This document shows positions 11,467-21,850 of a stretch of DNA of 64,000 nt, one piece after another. Made by a program: the position numbers and the translations under genes. The stretch comes from Avena insularis (Eukaryota; Streptophyta; Magnoliopsida; Poales; Poaceae): assembly GCA_023614405.1 (NCBI GenBank), contig CM042694.1, positions 354,472,010 through 354,536,009 on the forward strand, written 5' to 3'. Positions within the stretch are counted from its first letter, which is position 1, and each line of letters begins with the position of its first letter. The notes below the pieces were generated by a model. That model searched no databases. It saw nothing but the letters and a program-made list of their open reading frames with translations, and was not told the origin of the DNA.

Positions 11467-11483
11467 CCCCGGCAACGGCGCCA
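11467..11483 (-). other. Element A primer binding site (tRNA-Asp)
   Basis: The minus strand reads TGGCGCCGTTGCCGGGG, complementary to the 3' end of plant tRNA-Asp. It lies 11 nt inside the 5' LTR. This fixes the element's orientation. Confidence 0.92.
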
Positions 11484-11494
11484 GAAAATAGTCT

Positions 11495-12999
11495 TGATGA
11501 CCCACAAGTATAGGGGGTGTATCGCAGTATTTTCCATAAGTAAGAGTGTCGAACCCAATGAGGAGCAGAAGGTGCTGGCTAGTGGTATGGATCAGGAATT
11601 CTCTACAAATACTTAGCAAACGGATTTTTAGAGGTTTTCGATAAAGCAAGTAAACAAAGTACGAGTAAATAAAAGACAGTAGGAATAATACAGAAAGTGG
11701 CCCAATCCTTTATGCAGCAAAGGACAAGCCGTTTGTATTACTTAAGATGAACAAACGTTCTCGAGGACACATGGGAAGGCTGTCAAGTGCTTTCGCTTCA
11801 TATAGTTGATTAATCTTCTTTAGCTTGCTAAGTTTTGTGTGGGTGAACCTGTGCTAATGTACCGCCCCATCCAAGACTAATACATACTTGTGATTATACC
11901 CCTTGCAAACATCCGTAAGTACAAGAAAGTAATTAAGGTAGAAACCTAACCACAGCTTTAAACTCTAAGACCCTTATGTCCCTTGTGCAATGGTTTCCTA
12001 ACGGGGGTTCAGGTTTCTGTCACTCCGGCAACCCCTACGATTAGTAGCCAAATACACAATGCATTCTCCTAGGCCCATATAGGTGAAGTGTAATGTAGTC
12101 GATGTTCCCATGACACCACTAGAAGAAGTACACCACAACTTAAATAACAATCTATTGAATCTTTCTCAACACAACTCCACTACTAACAACAAGACTTCTC
12201 CCATGTCCTCAAGAACAAAACGAACTACTCACAAGACATCATATGGATCATGATCAGAGATGGAATAATGATGTATAACAATCTGAACATAAACAATAAT
12301 TCAACGGTTCACTCAATAGCATCAACTACAACACCGGGAAAGTTTCCCCTATGAACTATGCAAGATTCAACGCAATTGTTACAGCAATATGGAGATGGTG
12401 ATGAGGGTGTTGATGGTGATGATGATGGTGGTGATGATGATGATGATCCCGATGAAGTCCAGCTTGATGGTGGTGTTGATGGCGACGATCTCCCCTCTCC
12501 AGGAAGGAATTCCCCCGGCAGAAATCTGTTTGCTGGAGAGATCTTTCTCTCTCGGTGTTTTTCCACCCGCAGAGGCAGCGGAATCTTTCTGTGGTCACTC
12601 CCTGAGTCTTAGGGTTTTGGGAGGTTGATATACGCCAGAGGGGAGAGGCTGGAGTGGGCCAGGGTGGCCACACCACCTCCTGGCGCGGCCTAGGCCTGCC
12701 CGCGCCATGGGGTGGTGTGGGCCCCCTGTGGCCCATCTCCACTCCATCTTCTGGCATCCTTAGTCTTCTGGAAAAATAGGATTTTTCCGTATATTTTCCC
12801 GGATTTGCTGATCTTCGTGAATTTTGCCTCCAAACAACACCTTTTCCATCAGAATCCTGACTGCAGCGGTCCATGCTCCAAAAGTCATCAACCATGCAAA
12901 AATAGATGAAATAACATAAGTATCACCTCTCAATATGAAATATATCAATTAATAATAGTGAATTAAGACATAGAATAGTGATGCAAAATAGACGTATCA
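11495..12999 (-). repeat. Element A 5' LTR
   Basis: This 1505-bp LTR is the partner of 2595-4098. It contains the GAT microsatellite (12391-12451, longer than in the left LTR), TATA-like GTATATC (12627-12633) and the strong inverted repeat at 12662-12725. It is adjacent to the PBS and is followed by aatac at 13000. Confidence 0.92.
12627..12725 (-). promoter_or_regulatory. A 5' LTR U3 module: inverted repeat plus TATA
   Basis: The outer arms (12662-12677 and 12710-12725) pair at most positions. The inner arms TGGCGCGG and CCGCGCCA pair perfectly around GGCCTAGGCC. On the minus strand the TATA-like GTATATC follows about 30 bp downstream. This is the cleanest copy of the module in the A/C family. 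Confidence 0.55.
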
Positions 13000-13004
13000 A
13001 ATAC

Positions 13005-13417
13005 CTAAGAGATGTATAGTTCTAATAAGTCGACCAAGTATTGCACCAAAGTTCTAAATTATGCAGGATATTATTATTCTTTAATAAGGTAAGTTATTGG
13101 AGTGCACGCAATAAATTAGTCGTGCGAAGCACGTACAGTTTACTACTCACGTAAGTACAATACCTTTTTTGAGCTGCATGCATTAACTCCTGAACACCAT
13201 AAGTAAAAGTTTGAACTCGTGGAGCGCCAAAATGAATCGTGCCAGCTAGCCCAATTAATGGTCTGCTACTATAGTAACCTACACATCTACCCCTATAGTC
13301 TACTCCGAGACACCCAGCGATTGCTTGCATAGGCGTCCGCGCCAGAGCCTTCGAAGGGAGGGTATCCCCTATGGCCTGTTGATTTGGGATGGACAGACAA
13401 GATTGCTAGACAGCCAA
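13005..13417. other. Anonymous DNA right of element A
   Basis: No coding region is seen. It contains a small perfect hairpin around 13121-13133 (CGTGCGAAGCACG). It continues the pre-insertion sequence from 2589. Confidence 0.5.
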
Positions 13418-14068
13418 AATCACGTGGTCTCCACTCCCTCACGCCCCTTCATTTCAAACACTGTGAAATTTCTAGCGCCCCTCCATTTCAAATGATACCA
13501 AAATCACGTGGTACCCACTCCCTCGCGCCCCTCCATTTCAAACACTGGGAAATTTCTGGCGCCCCTCCGTTTTAAATGATACCAAAATCATGTGGTCCCC
13601 ACTCCATCGCGCCCCTCTATTTCAAACACTGCAAAAATTTTGGCGCCCCTCCGTTTCAAAAGATACCAAAATCACGTGGTCACCACTCCCTCGCGCCCCT
13701 CCATTTCAAACACTACGAAATTTCTGGCGCCCCTCCGTTTGAAACGATACCAAAATCACGTGGTCCCCACTCCCTCGCGCCCCTCCATTTCAAACACTAC
13801 AAAAAATTTCGCGCCCCTCCATTTTAAACGATACTAAAATCATGTGGTCCCCACTCCCTCGCGCCCCTCCATTTCAAACACTACGAAATTTCTCGCGCCC
13901 CTCTGTTTCAAACGATACCAAAATCATGTGGTCCCCACTCCCTCGCACCCCTCCATTTCAAACACTACGAAATTTCTGGCGGCCCTCTGTTTCAAACGAT
14001 ACCAAAATCACGTGGTCCCCACTCCCTCGCGCCCCTCCATTTCAAACACTGCGAAATTTCTCGCGCCG
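13418..14068 (+). repeat. 84-bp minisatellite with G-box-like core (about 8 units)
   Basis: The motif AAATCAcgTGGT recurs at 13418, 13501, 13585, 13669, 13753, 13837, 13921 and 14005, a period of 83-84 bp. Each unit also holds two GCGCCCCTCC-type blocks, each followed by TTTCAAAC. Five units keep CACGTG and three have CATGTG, a C-to-T change at the CpG. The several overlapping open frames through the array arise because 84 is a multiple of 3. They are not evidence of a gene. Confidence 0.95.
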
Positions 14069-15047
14069 GGAACCTCCCGCAGCACCTCTCCGCGGCTGGC
14101 TTTGCCCACCGGAACTCGACACCATGCACTCCTCAGCCAACAGTATACTGGAGCTGCATCAGATGCGGTCTCATCCAAAGCATCATTGCCGCTTCACCGA
14201 CGTCCACCGCACCCGACCTTGGTAACCAAGTCCATAGTCGTCCACCACACCTGATTTCCTTTTCCCACTTCCCCTCCACGGTGCCAAATCCGTCAACGAC
14301 TGCCCAAGATCTGCATCAACACTGGCGGCATCCTCCTCACCTGTACCATACCTGAACTGCCGTGCAGTGCACCGATTCAACCTCGTCCACCGCGGTCAAG
14401 CCGGGATCGAGTGCCTAAGATCTGCTTCCCTGACGCAAACAGCCGACGCAACCAAAGCACCCTGGGTGACAAGGATGTCACCCGCGCTAGTACGGATGAT
14501 GATTAGAAGCCTATCCGACCATGGTAACCAAATCACCAACTCTTTTTTTGTTTTGTCAGCAGTACAACAGGTTCAAGCCTGTCGTAGTGAACTGCATTTT
14601 TCTAATTGTTCTGTACACCCAGTCAAAGCGCACGCCTGTTCTTCGTGGTAGATACTACGGAGTAGGTCACTAGACATGTTGGTTTGCATTCGCTGCTCTA
14701 CAAATTTTGAAGTCATGCACATGTTCTTACCTACTCAGAACAACAGTAATTGCCTGCTATCGTGTAGTTCTTGCAAAATGTAAAATCAGTGGAAACTATT
14801 AGTTTGGATTCCCTGCTCCACAGTTACTGAATCTATCTGGTTCGTCCTGAGATAGGTTCCTGTTATTGTTTTCTACTTGGCATCGTTATGTTGTACGGTA
14901 GTACCCGTTTAGACTCTTCATACTAATTCGATTATAATTTTGTTCTTGCCATCTGGTTCTTAAAAAGCTACAACACTAACTATTTTCTTTTTCTTGCATA
15001 GAGCCCAGAATGGAACAATGAACATGATGGTTTGCATAGCCTCTTAT

Positions 15048-15230
15048 ACAGGTTCACAAGCGACTCCATTATTTCCTTATCTGGTGCTGGTTTGTCCTAA
15101 TCAATGGCATAACTGTCCTCTACTATGTAGTTCACTCGTGGTTTGCATTCCTGCTTTAGAAGTTCTCTTATGATGCCATATTTCTATATGGTTGATTCTT
15201 AGCTATGACAGAAACGGCATGATATTGTGT
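15048..15230 (+). repeat. Direct repeat, copy 1 (about 185 bp)
   Basis: It shares a block order with 15413-15600: CAGGTTCAC, GGTTTGTCC/GGTTCGTCC TAA, CATAACT.TCCTCTAC, TAGTTCA, TTCCTGCT, AAGTTCTC.TATGATG, TTTCTAT.TGGTT. The two copies are diverged and offset by about 365 bp. Confidence 0.6.
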
Positions 15231-15412
15231 AGCTCATCGTAAATTTTGAGTCACCGTACGTCTCTTGCATTCCAGGAAATACCACTGCTTCCATATATAT
15301 TTGCTTATATGACCTCCCTAGTTTATTTTGGTGAAATTCTAAAAAACACTTTGTTTGATTGCTCATTTCACTGTAGGCACACTTGTCTAATAATTGTTTG
15401 TCTTGTTCTACA

Positions 15413-15600
15413 GGTTCACGTGTGACGGTACTATATCTTGCATCTCGTTCTGGTTCGTCCTAAGCAACGACATAACTATCCTCTACAATATATAGTTCAT
15501 TCCTCATTTTCATTCCTGCTATACAAGTTCTCGTATGATGTGATTATAATTTCTATTTGGTTCATTCTGAGATATGAGTAGTTTGTCATGTTTGTTGTAT
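15413..15600 (+). repeat. Direct repeat, copy 2 (about 185 bp)
   Basis: This is the second copy of the block described at 15048-15230, in the same orientation with substitutions and small indels. A T-rich stretch followed by CTACAG directly precedes it. Confidence 0.6.
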
Positions 15601-16122
15601 TACCTTGTTATTACTTAGTTTCAGACTACAATTATTGCTATTCTCACCAAAGAGGGGGCTGCAAGATCATGTCTCAAGGTGGTTTTCCAATGTAGCTGTC
15701 ACACTTAAAAGGAGATGCAGTTGATGGATTGAGAAAGCAAATTGAGGACAATGCAATCAACTTGATTTTCAACTGAAATGCTGAATTTTCTTTCCTGAGC
15801 GTTGATATTATGTAATATTTTTAAGAAGTTTGCAGCTGATGTAATATCTAGATAACTCGCATCGGCCATGTAGGCATTTTTTTGAGCTGGGTCATGTAGG
15901 CATTTAGTCGACCCCGTCCACGCATGGCGGTAGTAGGTATCATAACTGCGCCAGCCAGGTCGATCAGGTAAGAGTTTAGGTCTTTGATATTTTCCCTTAT
16001 TGTATTAGGCCTACCATGAACAGTAAAAGATGCCCTCTAATTGTACTCCTTTTATGATATTTGCCTAGGCTTCAGAAAGGCCAAAACTGTAGGTGTCCAC
16101 GATACCTACCGTCAGGTGGCAA

Positions 16123-16750
16123 TCAGTAACAGGTTAGAACAGTAATAGGCCAAACAGTAACATGCCAAAACAGTAATAGGCCAAAATAGTAAGGGGCCAA
16201 AGCAGTAATAGGCCAAAGCAGTAACAGGCCAGAACAGAGGCAACCCAGCGCAGTAACGGGCTAGATTAGTAACAGATCAGAAAAGTGGCAGGCCAGAACA
16301 ATATAGGACCATAACAGTAACGGACCTGAATAGTAGATGGCCAGAATAGTAACGTGGTAGAATAGTAGCAGGCCGAAAATATTACCATGCAGGAACAATA
16401 ACACGCCAAGCATATTGGTAGGCCAGAATAGTACCAGATCAGAACAGTTGCAGGCCGCCGGTGGGCCCGAGAAGTTGATGGATGGTAAAAGGCCAGAACA
16501 ATATCGGACCTTCTCAAAAGTGGGCCATTCGTAGGTGGCCCAGAACGAGCTGCGAATAGTGACGGGCTAACAGTGAGCCTTAACAGTATCGGGCCTACTT
16601 GACGCAGCCTGTTAACGGGTCGCACACTATTCGAACAATGTGGGCTTCTGTAGGACGAAACAGTAACAGGCCTGACATTCAAGGGCCACTACTGGCCACA
16701 TCTTTGGGCCCATTTCAAATAGTGTCGGACGAAATAGTAACGGGCCATAG
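16123..16750 (+). repeat. Degenerate 16-bp tandem array
   Basis: The unit is approximately CAGTAAYAGGCCARAA. The 16-bp phase is clear from 16123 to about 16460 (some 20 units) and looser to about 16750. Short tandem motifs of this size are typical of subterminal regions of CACTA transposons, and a CACTA-like end lies 350 bp downstream. Confidence 0.8.
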
Positions 16751-16889
16751 TCTTATTGTGTTCTACTAATGGGCTGACCCACTTAATTATTAGCAGGCCT
16801 TGGCTAGGCCTAGCGTCTACCATGGTTTCTGTGTCCGTTAACGACGATAAATGGGCATTAACGGTGTTTGCCACGTGGCATTTTGCATG

Positions 16890-17105
16890 AAGTCAGCAGT
16901 CAAGGCGGCTGGCGGATAGATCTACGACGGAAAAAGTTTTCGTGGCTGAAGGGTGCGATCACGGTCAGAAAAAAAACATGGTAGATTCTTTTGTGACGGG
17001 GCTTTTACCACGAAGGGGATTCGTCGTAGAAGACTTTTTAGCCACGAAAAATGGCCCTTCAACCACGAAAATCATCCGTTGTAAAAGCCAACTTTTCTTG
17101 TAGTA
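16890..17105 (-). mobile_element. Terminal region of a CACTA-type DNA transposon
   Basis: The minus strand reads TACTACAAGAAAAG from 17105, one base off the CACTACAAGAAAA terminus of grass CACTA (En/Spm) elements. It is followed by alternating ACCACGAAAA/TCGTGG-type blocks that fold back on each other. The 16-bp array at 16123-16750 would be its subterminal repeat. No matching left end was found in the window, and no transposase is seen, so the element is incomplete or rearranged. Confidence 0.6.
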
Positions 17106-17624
17106 ACAATTGAAAATACTGATATAACAATTATGTTAGCCAATAAAAACCTTAGAATTCCAATGGGAGTAGTTGACAATGCAACCGTCACAATTGGCAA
17201 CAAAAACTTTCCTATCGATTTTGTAGTTGTTGATATGCCAGCTGACACTCTTTGCCCAATTATATTTGGAAGGAACTTTTTGGGTGATATAGGTGCCTAT
17301 GTTAATTTCAAGAAGGAGACTGTGTCTCTTAAACTTGGGGGAACGGAAAATAAATTCCATTTTTCCAAATTTAAAGACAGGCCTCCACAAATACAAGAAG
17401 AAGAGGAAGAGAGAACTATTGAGGAAATGGCGGCTCTTTTCTTTGGTAATCAAGAAGAAGAAATAAATGAAGATCCGAATTATGAAGAAATAGTTATGAA
17501 GGACAAGTCCCTAGAAGAACTAGAAGATGAATTCGACTCACTTCCCATTTTGGGACCTCCAACTGATGAGGCTTTTGAAGAGCCAGAAAAGAGAGGGGCG
17601 AGGAATTACCACCCCCGGAGTTGA
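17106..17624 (+). pseudogene. Element I protease C-terminus and linker
   Basis: The frame from 17133 aligns with the second half of Athila-type retropepsin: a GVVDNATVTIG strand and CPIIFGRNFLG, followed by a very acidic linker. The catalytic D-x-G half is missing upstream because the element is truncated at 17105. Confidence 0.8.
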
Positions 17625-18787
17625 AGACTCTACTAGATAATCTTAAATACAGATTTTTAGACGATACCAATAAATTCCCTATTATTATTAGTGCCAAACT
17701 TTTAGGGGAAGAAGAAGAACTCATGAGGATACTTAAGGAGCATCACCAAGCCTTTGGGTACTCAATGGATGACTTGAAGGGCATTAGTCCCATGATAGCT
17801 GTCCATCGAATATTCATGGAAGAAGGTGCTAAACGAGTTGTAGAATTTAATAGAAGATTAAAGCCTGAAATGAAAGAAGTGGTAAGAAAATAAATTGTAT
17901 GCCTACTGGACGCAGGTATAATTTATCCTGTTAAAGAGAGTGATTGGGTAAGTCATGTTCATTGTGTCCCTAAGAAGGGCGGTTTTACTGTTGTTCCTAA
18001 TGAAAACAATGAATTAATACCTACTAGAACTATTGTTGGGCACAGGATGTGCATAGACTTCAGGAAATTAAATAAAGAAACTAGGAAAGATCACTATCCA
18101 TTACCCTTCATAGATCAAACTTTAGAAAGGTTAGCAAACCATACTCATTTTTGTTACTTCGACGGATACTCTGGTTTCTCTCAAATAGCTGTTCATCCGG
18201 ATGACCAATTTAAAACAACTTTCATAAGTCCTTACAGTTTACATGCTTACCGATGTATGCCTTTTGGTCTATGTAATGCCCAACTACTTTTCAACGATGT
18301 ATGACTGCTATTTTTGTGGATTTTATAGAACGTATAATGGAAGTATTTATGGATGACTTTTCTGTTTATGGAACTTCATTTACTAGCTGCTTGGATAATC
18401 TCAAGAGAGTTTTGCAGCATTGTGAAGAAAGTAATCTTTTCTAAACTGGGAGAAGTGCCACTTTATGGTCAAAGAAGGTATAGTCCTCGGACACAAGGTA
18501 TCAGGTAAGGGAATTGAAGTTAATAGAGCTAAGGTTGAAGCAATAGAGAGAATGCTGCAACCTAGGGATAAGAAAGGTATAAGAAGTTTTCTTGGTCATG
18601 TGGGTTTTTACAGAAGGTTCATTAGAAATTTCTCTGGGATATCTAAGCCTTTGACTAACCTCTTGCAAAAGGGAATGAGATTTAATTTTGATGATAAGTG
18701 TCTTGAAGCCTTTGATAAACTAAAAAATGCTTTAACTCGTGCTCCCACCATTAAACCACCTATCTGGGATACAACCTTTGCTTAATA
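17625..18787 (+). pseudogene. Element I reverse transcriptase
   Basis: RT motifs in order are MCIDFRKLNK, YPLPFIDQTLERL, YFDGYSGFSQIAV, MPFGLCNA, FMDDFSVYG (about 18347-18373) and the thumb GHKVSGKG to RRFIRNFSG. There is one in-frame TAA at 17891-17893 and a single-base frameshift near 18290. Another in-frame stop (LF* then NWEKCHF) lies near 18440. It is clearly related to A RT but is a different family. Confidence 0.9.
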
Positions 18788-19135
18788 TGTGAAGCTAGCG
18801 ATGATGTTGTAGGAGTAACTCTTGGACAACATATTGGTCATAGATTTAATATTATACATCATGCTAGTAGAACTCTCAATGGTGCTCAAAAGAATTACCC
18901 TAAGGAAGAAAAGGAATGTTTTGCTGTATTTTTCTCTTGTGATAAATTTCGTTCTTATATAGTTGATGCAAAGGTGAGAGTTCACATGGATCGTGATGGC
19001 TCAAAAGAACTCCTTGAAAGGAAAGACCATGAGACAAGACTGGTCCATTGGATTCTTTTACTTCAAGAATTTGAGTTGCAGATTATGCAGAGGCAAGAAA
19101 TAAAAATGTTAGATGAAGTGTCCATGTTTGCCTAG
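18788..19135 (+). pseudogene. Element I RNase H (decayed)
   Basis: The frame carries CEASDDVVGVTLGQ, where the usual first catalytic Asp (CDAS) is Glu, then the EKECFAVFFSC and LVHWILLLQEF blocks. The TDH block is degraded to MDRD. It ends at TAG 19133. A frameshift joins it to RT near 18785. No integrase follows. Confidence 0.8.
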
Positions 19136-19382
19136 AAAGACACCAATCTTATTGAGAGGAACTTTAGTCCTGGACGGGAATTATTTAATGAACTAAAGTC
19201 AATTCCTCCAAAATAGAAGGAGTCCTTGTTGTGGGAGGAACTTTTCATCCCCGATTAAGCAAATGGTAAGTGCAAGGTAAGTGTTCTTACCCAAATAAGT
19301 GATTTATTTTCACAAATTTTACTCCTAAAAATTCTGCCTTTGAATTCCTCATGTTTTTCTGAAGTTTTAGAGAGGTTTTACC
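19136..19382. other. Spacer after element I RNase H
   Basis: No coding region is recognised. The integrase expected here is missing. A GGGAGGAAC/ATTCCTCC pair could form a weak stem. Confidence 0.5.
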
Positions 19383-19905
19383 AACTATACGGGCGGAGTT
19401 ATACGACCAGAGAGGGATCTCCCACCGTAAAGTTGGTCGTTAAACTCTCTGTATCATCCTTGTGAAATTGTTTTTGATATCTAAGCCTATACGGTCACAA
19501 CTATACGAGCGGAGCAAAAATTCCGGCTGTATAGTTGGTCATTGAACTCTCAGATAGTTTTGCTTTTTGGTGTATGTATCTATATGGTCACAACTATACG
19601 ACCGGAGCAAAAATTCTGGTCATAAAGTAGGTCATTAAACTCCCAGACACTTTTGATTTTCGGTGTTTGCATCTATATGGTCGCAACTATACGACCGGAG
19701 CAAAATTTCTGGCCGTATAGTTGGTCGTTAAACTCTCAAACACTTTTAGGTTTGATCTTTCTTTTATATTCATCTAAAGAACGTTATTGTCGGTTCCGTG
19801 TTGTGATTTAATCGACCTGGACTCGAGATATTTGGAAATATCTGCCCGGAACGACCTATACGGCCGGACCTATACGGGTCGCGCCCGTATAGTTGGTCGT
19901 TACAC
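19383..19905 (+). repeat. Hairpin array in element I
   Basis: Inverted repeats with arms AACTATACGRCCGGAG and YGGCCGTATAGTT begin at 19383, 19499, 19592 and 19685, and a variant lies at 19840-19905. The middle three are exactly 93 bp apart and form a tandem repeat. Arms are separated by an A/T-rich loop (AAAAATT). Each is followed by the tag GGTCGTTAAACTC, the reverse of the order in D and E. The array sits between the pol remnant and ORF3. Confidence 0.85.
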
Positions 19906-20005
19906 AATAGGACACTTTCAAATCCATGATTTCTTTCCCTGTTTTGTTTGGATTCTTTTCTTGGGCGACAATTTGGTGTTTCTCGCGAGTTTTACCAACC
20001 TCTGA

Positions 20006-20018
20006 CCCCCCTTATATA
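20006..20018 (+). promoter_or_regulatory. TATA-like box upstream of element I ORF3
   Basis: CCCCTTATATACTAC lies about 55 bp before the ORF3 start and about 100 bp after the last hairpin, followed by a CT-rich leader. The spacing fits a plant core promoter with a short 5' UTR. Confidence 0.45.
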
Positions 20019-20067
20019 CTACCATTGTCTCTCTCTCTAATCGCAATCTATAGGAACCAATCTAGTA

Positions 20068-20814
20068 ATGCGGTATCCCGTCCCAGGCCACCAAAAACCC
20101 ATGGGGCTCATTGCTCCTTCCAGAGACCGATCTAGCAACCCGTCCATGGAGTACGATGACGAGGAGGTGGAGAGGTTTAGCCCGAGGTACAAGGAGTACG
20201 TCGATCCAAGCTACTTCAACAACAATTCCGAAGATGATGTGGTTGATGTCTACATCCACCGAGACATCTATGATCCACCTGAGATCAATTGGGCGACGAT
20301 GAATAAAGCTCAAGAAGAGAGAGAATATTGCAAGCCACATGGAAAAGGGTGTGTGGAGACGGTCAAGTTCATCACCACAGTTCCAAGGCTGCACAAGCGT
20401 AAGGAATTATCTAATATTGGTGCAGGTGCTAGCAAGGAAGGGGAGGTTCCACTCTCGAAGCCAACCATTGGTGCTCGTATGAAGGTTAAGCCTCAAGAAG
20501 AGTGGAGGTACGGTTTCCACTTCCCCGATCCATCAATTATGGATGAGGAATAAGAAGTTGTCCCTAGGACCAAGGATCACGTGTGGGCACTAGAGATATA
20601 TCAGAAGCAGGAGCTACTCCATCGCGTCGAAGTCCGTCACCGTCTCAATGAGATGGAGAAGAAGGAAGACCTCCTTCCATTGGTGACCAAGCTCGCAGAT
20701 AGAGTGGACACTCTGCAATCTGATCTGCGCAGTTGCTATAGCCGCATAACTACTCTAGAGAAGACCAATAAGAAGCTATGCACCACGGTGTTACATGCCA
20801 TGGCGCCACAGTGA
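20068..20814 (+). pseudogene. Element I extra 3' ORF (ORF3) with coiled coil
   Basis: A 249-codon frame is broken only by TAA at 20551-20553. The N-terminal half is acidic and polar (EYDDEEVERFSPRY region). The C-terminal 70 residues form a heptad-like coiled coil (TKLADRVDTLQSDLRS). I recognise no database domain. Its place after pol and the coiled-coil C-terminus match ORF3 of A and C, but sequence similarity is not obvious. The function is unknown. It may be expressed from its own TATA (20006-20018). Confidence 0.55.
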
Positions 20815-21812
20815 TCTACAACAATCACGGTATCAAATAATCGCAAGGGATTATTTGATCCCGCTTGGCTTGATTCCAAGCTTGGGGAGATCTCTAAGAC
20901 CTTGTAATCTATCCTATAAGTTTTTATTATTATCCTTGCATTAGTTCAGACTAGAAATAAAGTTTGCATCATTAGAATTCCCTTCAGGAATAGTTGATCC
21001 CTTTTATGAAATTCTGAGTTTATTATTATATATGGAGCAATATTGAGTTTGTGTTTGCTTTATTGATATAAGAATGGCTTGAGTATGATTTTACTTGCAC
21101 TTGATGATAGCAATAGGAGTCTTCCACACCATTGGTATTAATGGAACACATAAAGATAATTTGGTCAATATGCTGTAAGTCTATGGTTTGATTCACAAAG
21201 AAAAATTATCTATACAATTAAGTTGAAAAAGAAACCTAGAACAAAGGAAAATGAAAGTGCCATCCAAATATAGTGAGAACAGGTCGTGGTAGAATCTCAA
21301 GTCATAAGAATGCTTCATATACAGTTGGAATTTGATAATTGAGATCGTTGAACTTTGAATTCCTACATAAGGTGGAATATATGGCTAGCTCCTTTGCACA
21401 ACACTTAAAACAAAAGTGTGAGCTTATATGCAAAGGAAAAAAAAGAAAGAAGAAAAGAGCGAATGTTCAAAGAGCAAATAGGCATATACCATTGTATTGT
21501 AGTATGACAAATAGACACTTTTGAGATTTTGAATCCCAAGTGAATACGTTGATCCTAAAACACTTGGGACTACCTCGTTAACTCATTCGGTTGAACCTGA
21601 TTCTTTTACATTATGTTGAGATTCATCTTTTATGAACTTTTTGATAACTAAGGTGTGGAAGCCTTCTAATACTATTCATATGGTTCGAGTAAGGTACTAT
21701 TCATGAACTTATTCCCTTGTATTGTATATGATAAACATATGCTGCAATTGCCTCATTTATTTTATTGACTCAGCTTCATGAATATGAGGATCACATCCAT
21801 TAAGCTAAAAAA
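20815..21812. other. Element I 3' non-coding internal region
   Basis: AT-rich DNA between ORF3 and the polypurine tract, with no gene. It corresponds in position to the long 3' untranslated regions of A, D and E. Confidence 0.6.
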
Positions 21813-21850
21813 CTTGCTCGGGACGAGCAAGAGTCTAAGCTTGGGGAAGT
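21813..21850 (+). other. Pre-PPT hairpin and polypurine tract of element I
   Basis: CTTGCTCG-GGA-CGAGCAAG (21813-21831) is a perfect 8-bp stem. It is followed by AAGCTTGGGGAAGT (21837-21850), the polypurine tract that abuts the LTR start TGATGAG. Confidence 0.8.

Larger units (their letters stand above)
2595..12999 (-). mobile_element. Element A: full-length Athila-type Ty3/gypsy retrotransposon
   Basis: This 10.4-kb element has two LTRs (2595-4098 and 11495-12999), a tRNA-Asp-type primer site next to the right LTR, a polypurine tract next to the left LTR, and the minus-strand order gag, PR, RT, RNase H, INT, extra 3' ORF. It is flanked by a perfect 5-bp duplication, aatac, at 2590-2594 and 13000-13004. 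The tRNA-Asp priming, the lack of a visible chromodomain and the long region between INT and the 3' LTR fit the Athila lineage. Stops, frameshifts and a changed integrase residue make it non-functional. It is a close relative of element C. Confidence 0.92.
14069..16122. other. Low-coding segment with internal duplications
   Basis: The first 450 bp are GC-rich; the rest is AT-rich with T-rich runs followed by CAG that resemble splice acceptors (e.g. near 15000 and 15415). No frame of meaningful length or recognised domain is present. It could be a captured gene fragment or the interior of the DNA transposon ending at 17105. Confidence 0.4.

Noticed and set aside
11467..11483. tRNA-Asp gene fragment
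   Set aside because: Only the terminal 17 nt complementary to the tRNA are present, at the place of a primer binding site.
13115..13140. Helitron 3' end
   Set aside because: The CGTGCTTCGCACG hairpin (minus strand) is followed by CTAA after only one base, while Helitrons have about 10 nt between hairpin and CTRR; no 5' end found.
13384..14254. Overlapping repeat proteins in the 84-bp array
   Set aside because: Open frames in two phases follow from a repeat length divisible by 3 without stops; no start context or domain.
19383..19905. CRISPR-like array (regular palindromic repeats)
   Set aside because: Spacing looks regular, but the DNA between hairpins is itself repeated, there are no unique spacers or cas genes, and the context is a plant retrotransposon.
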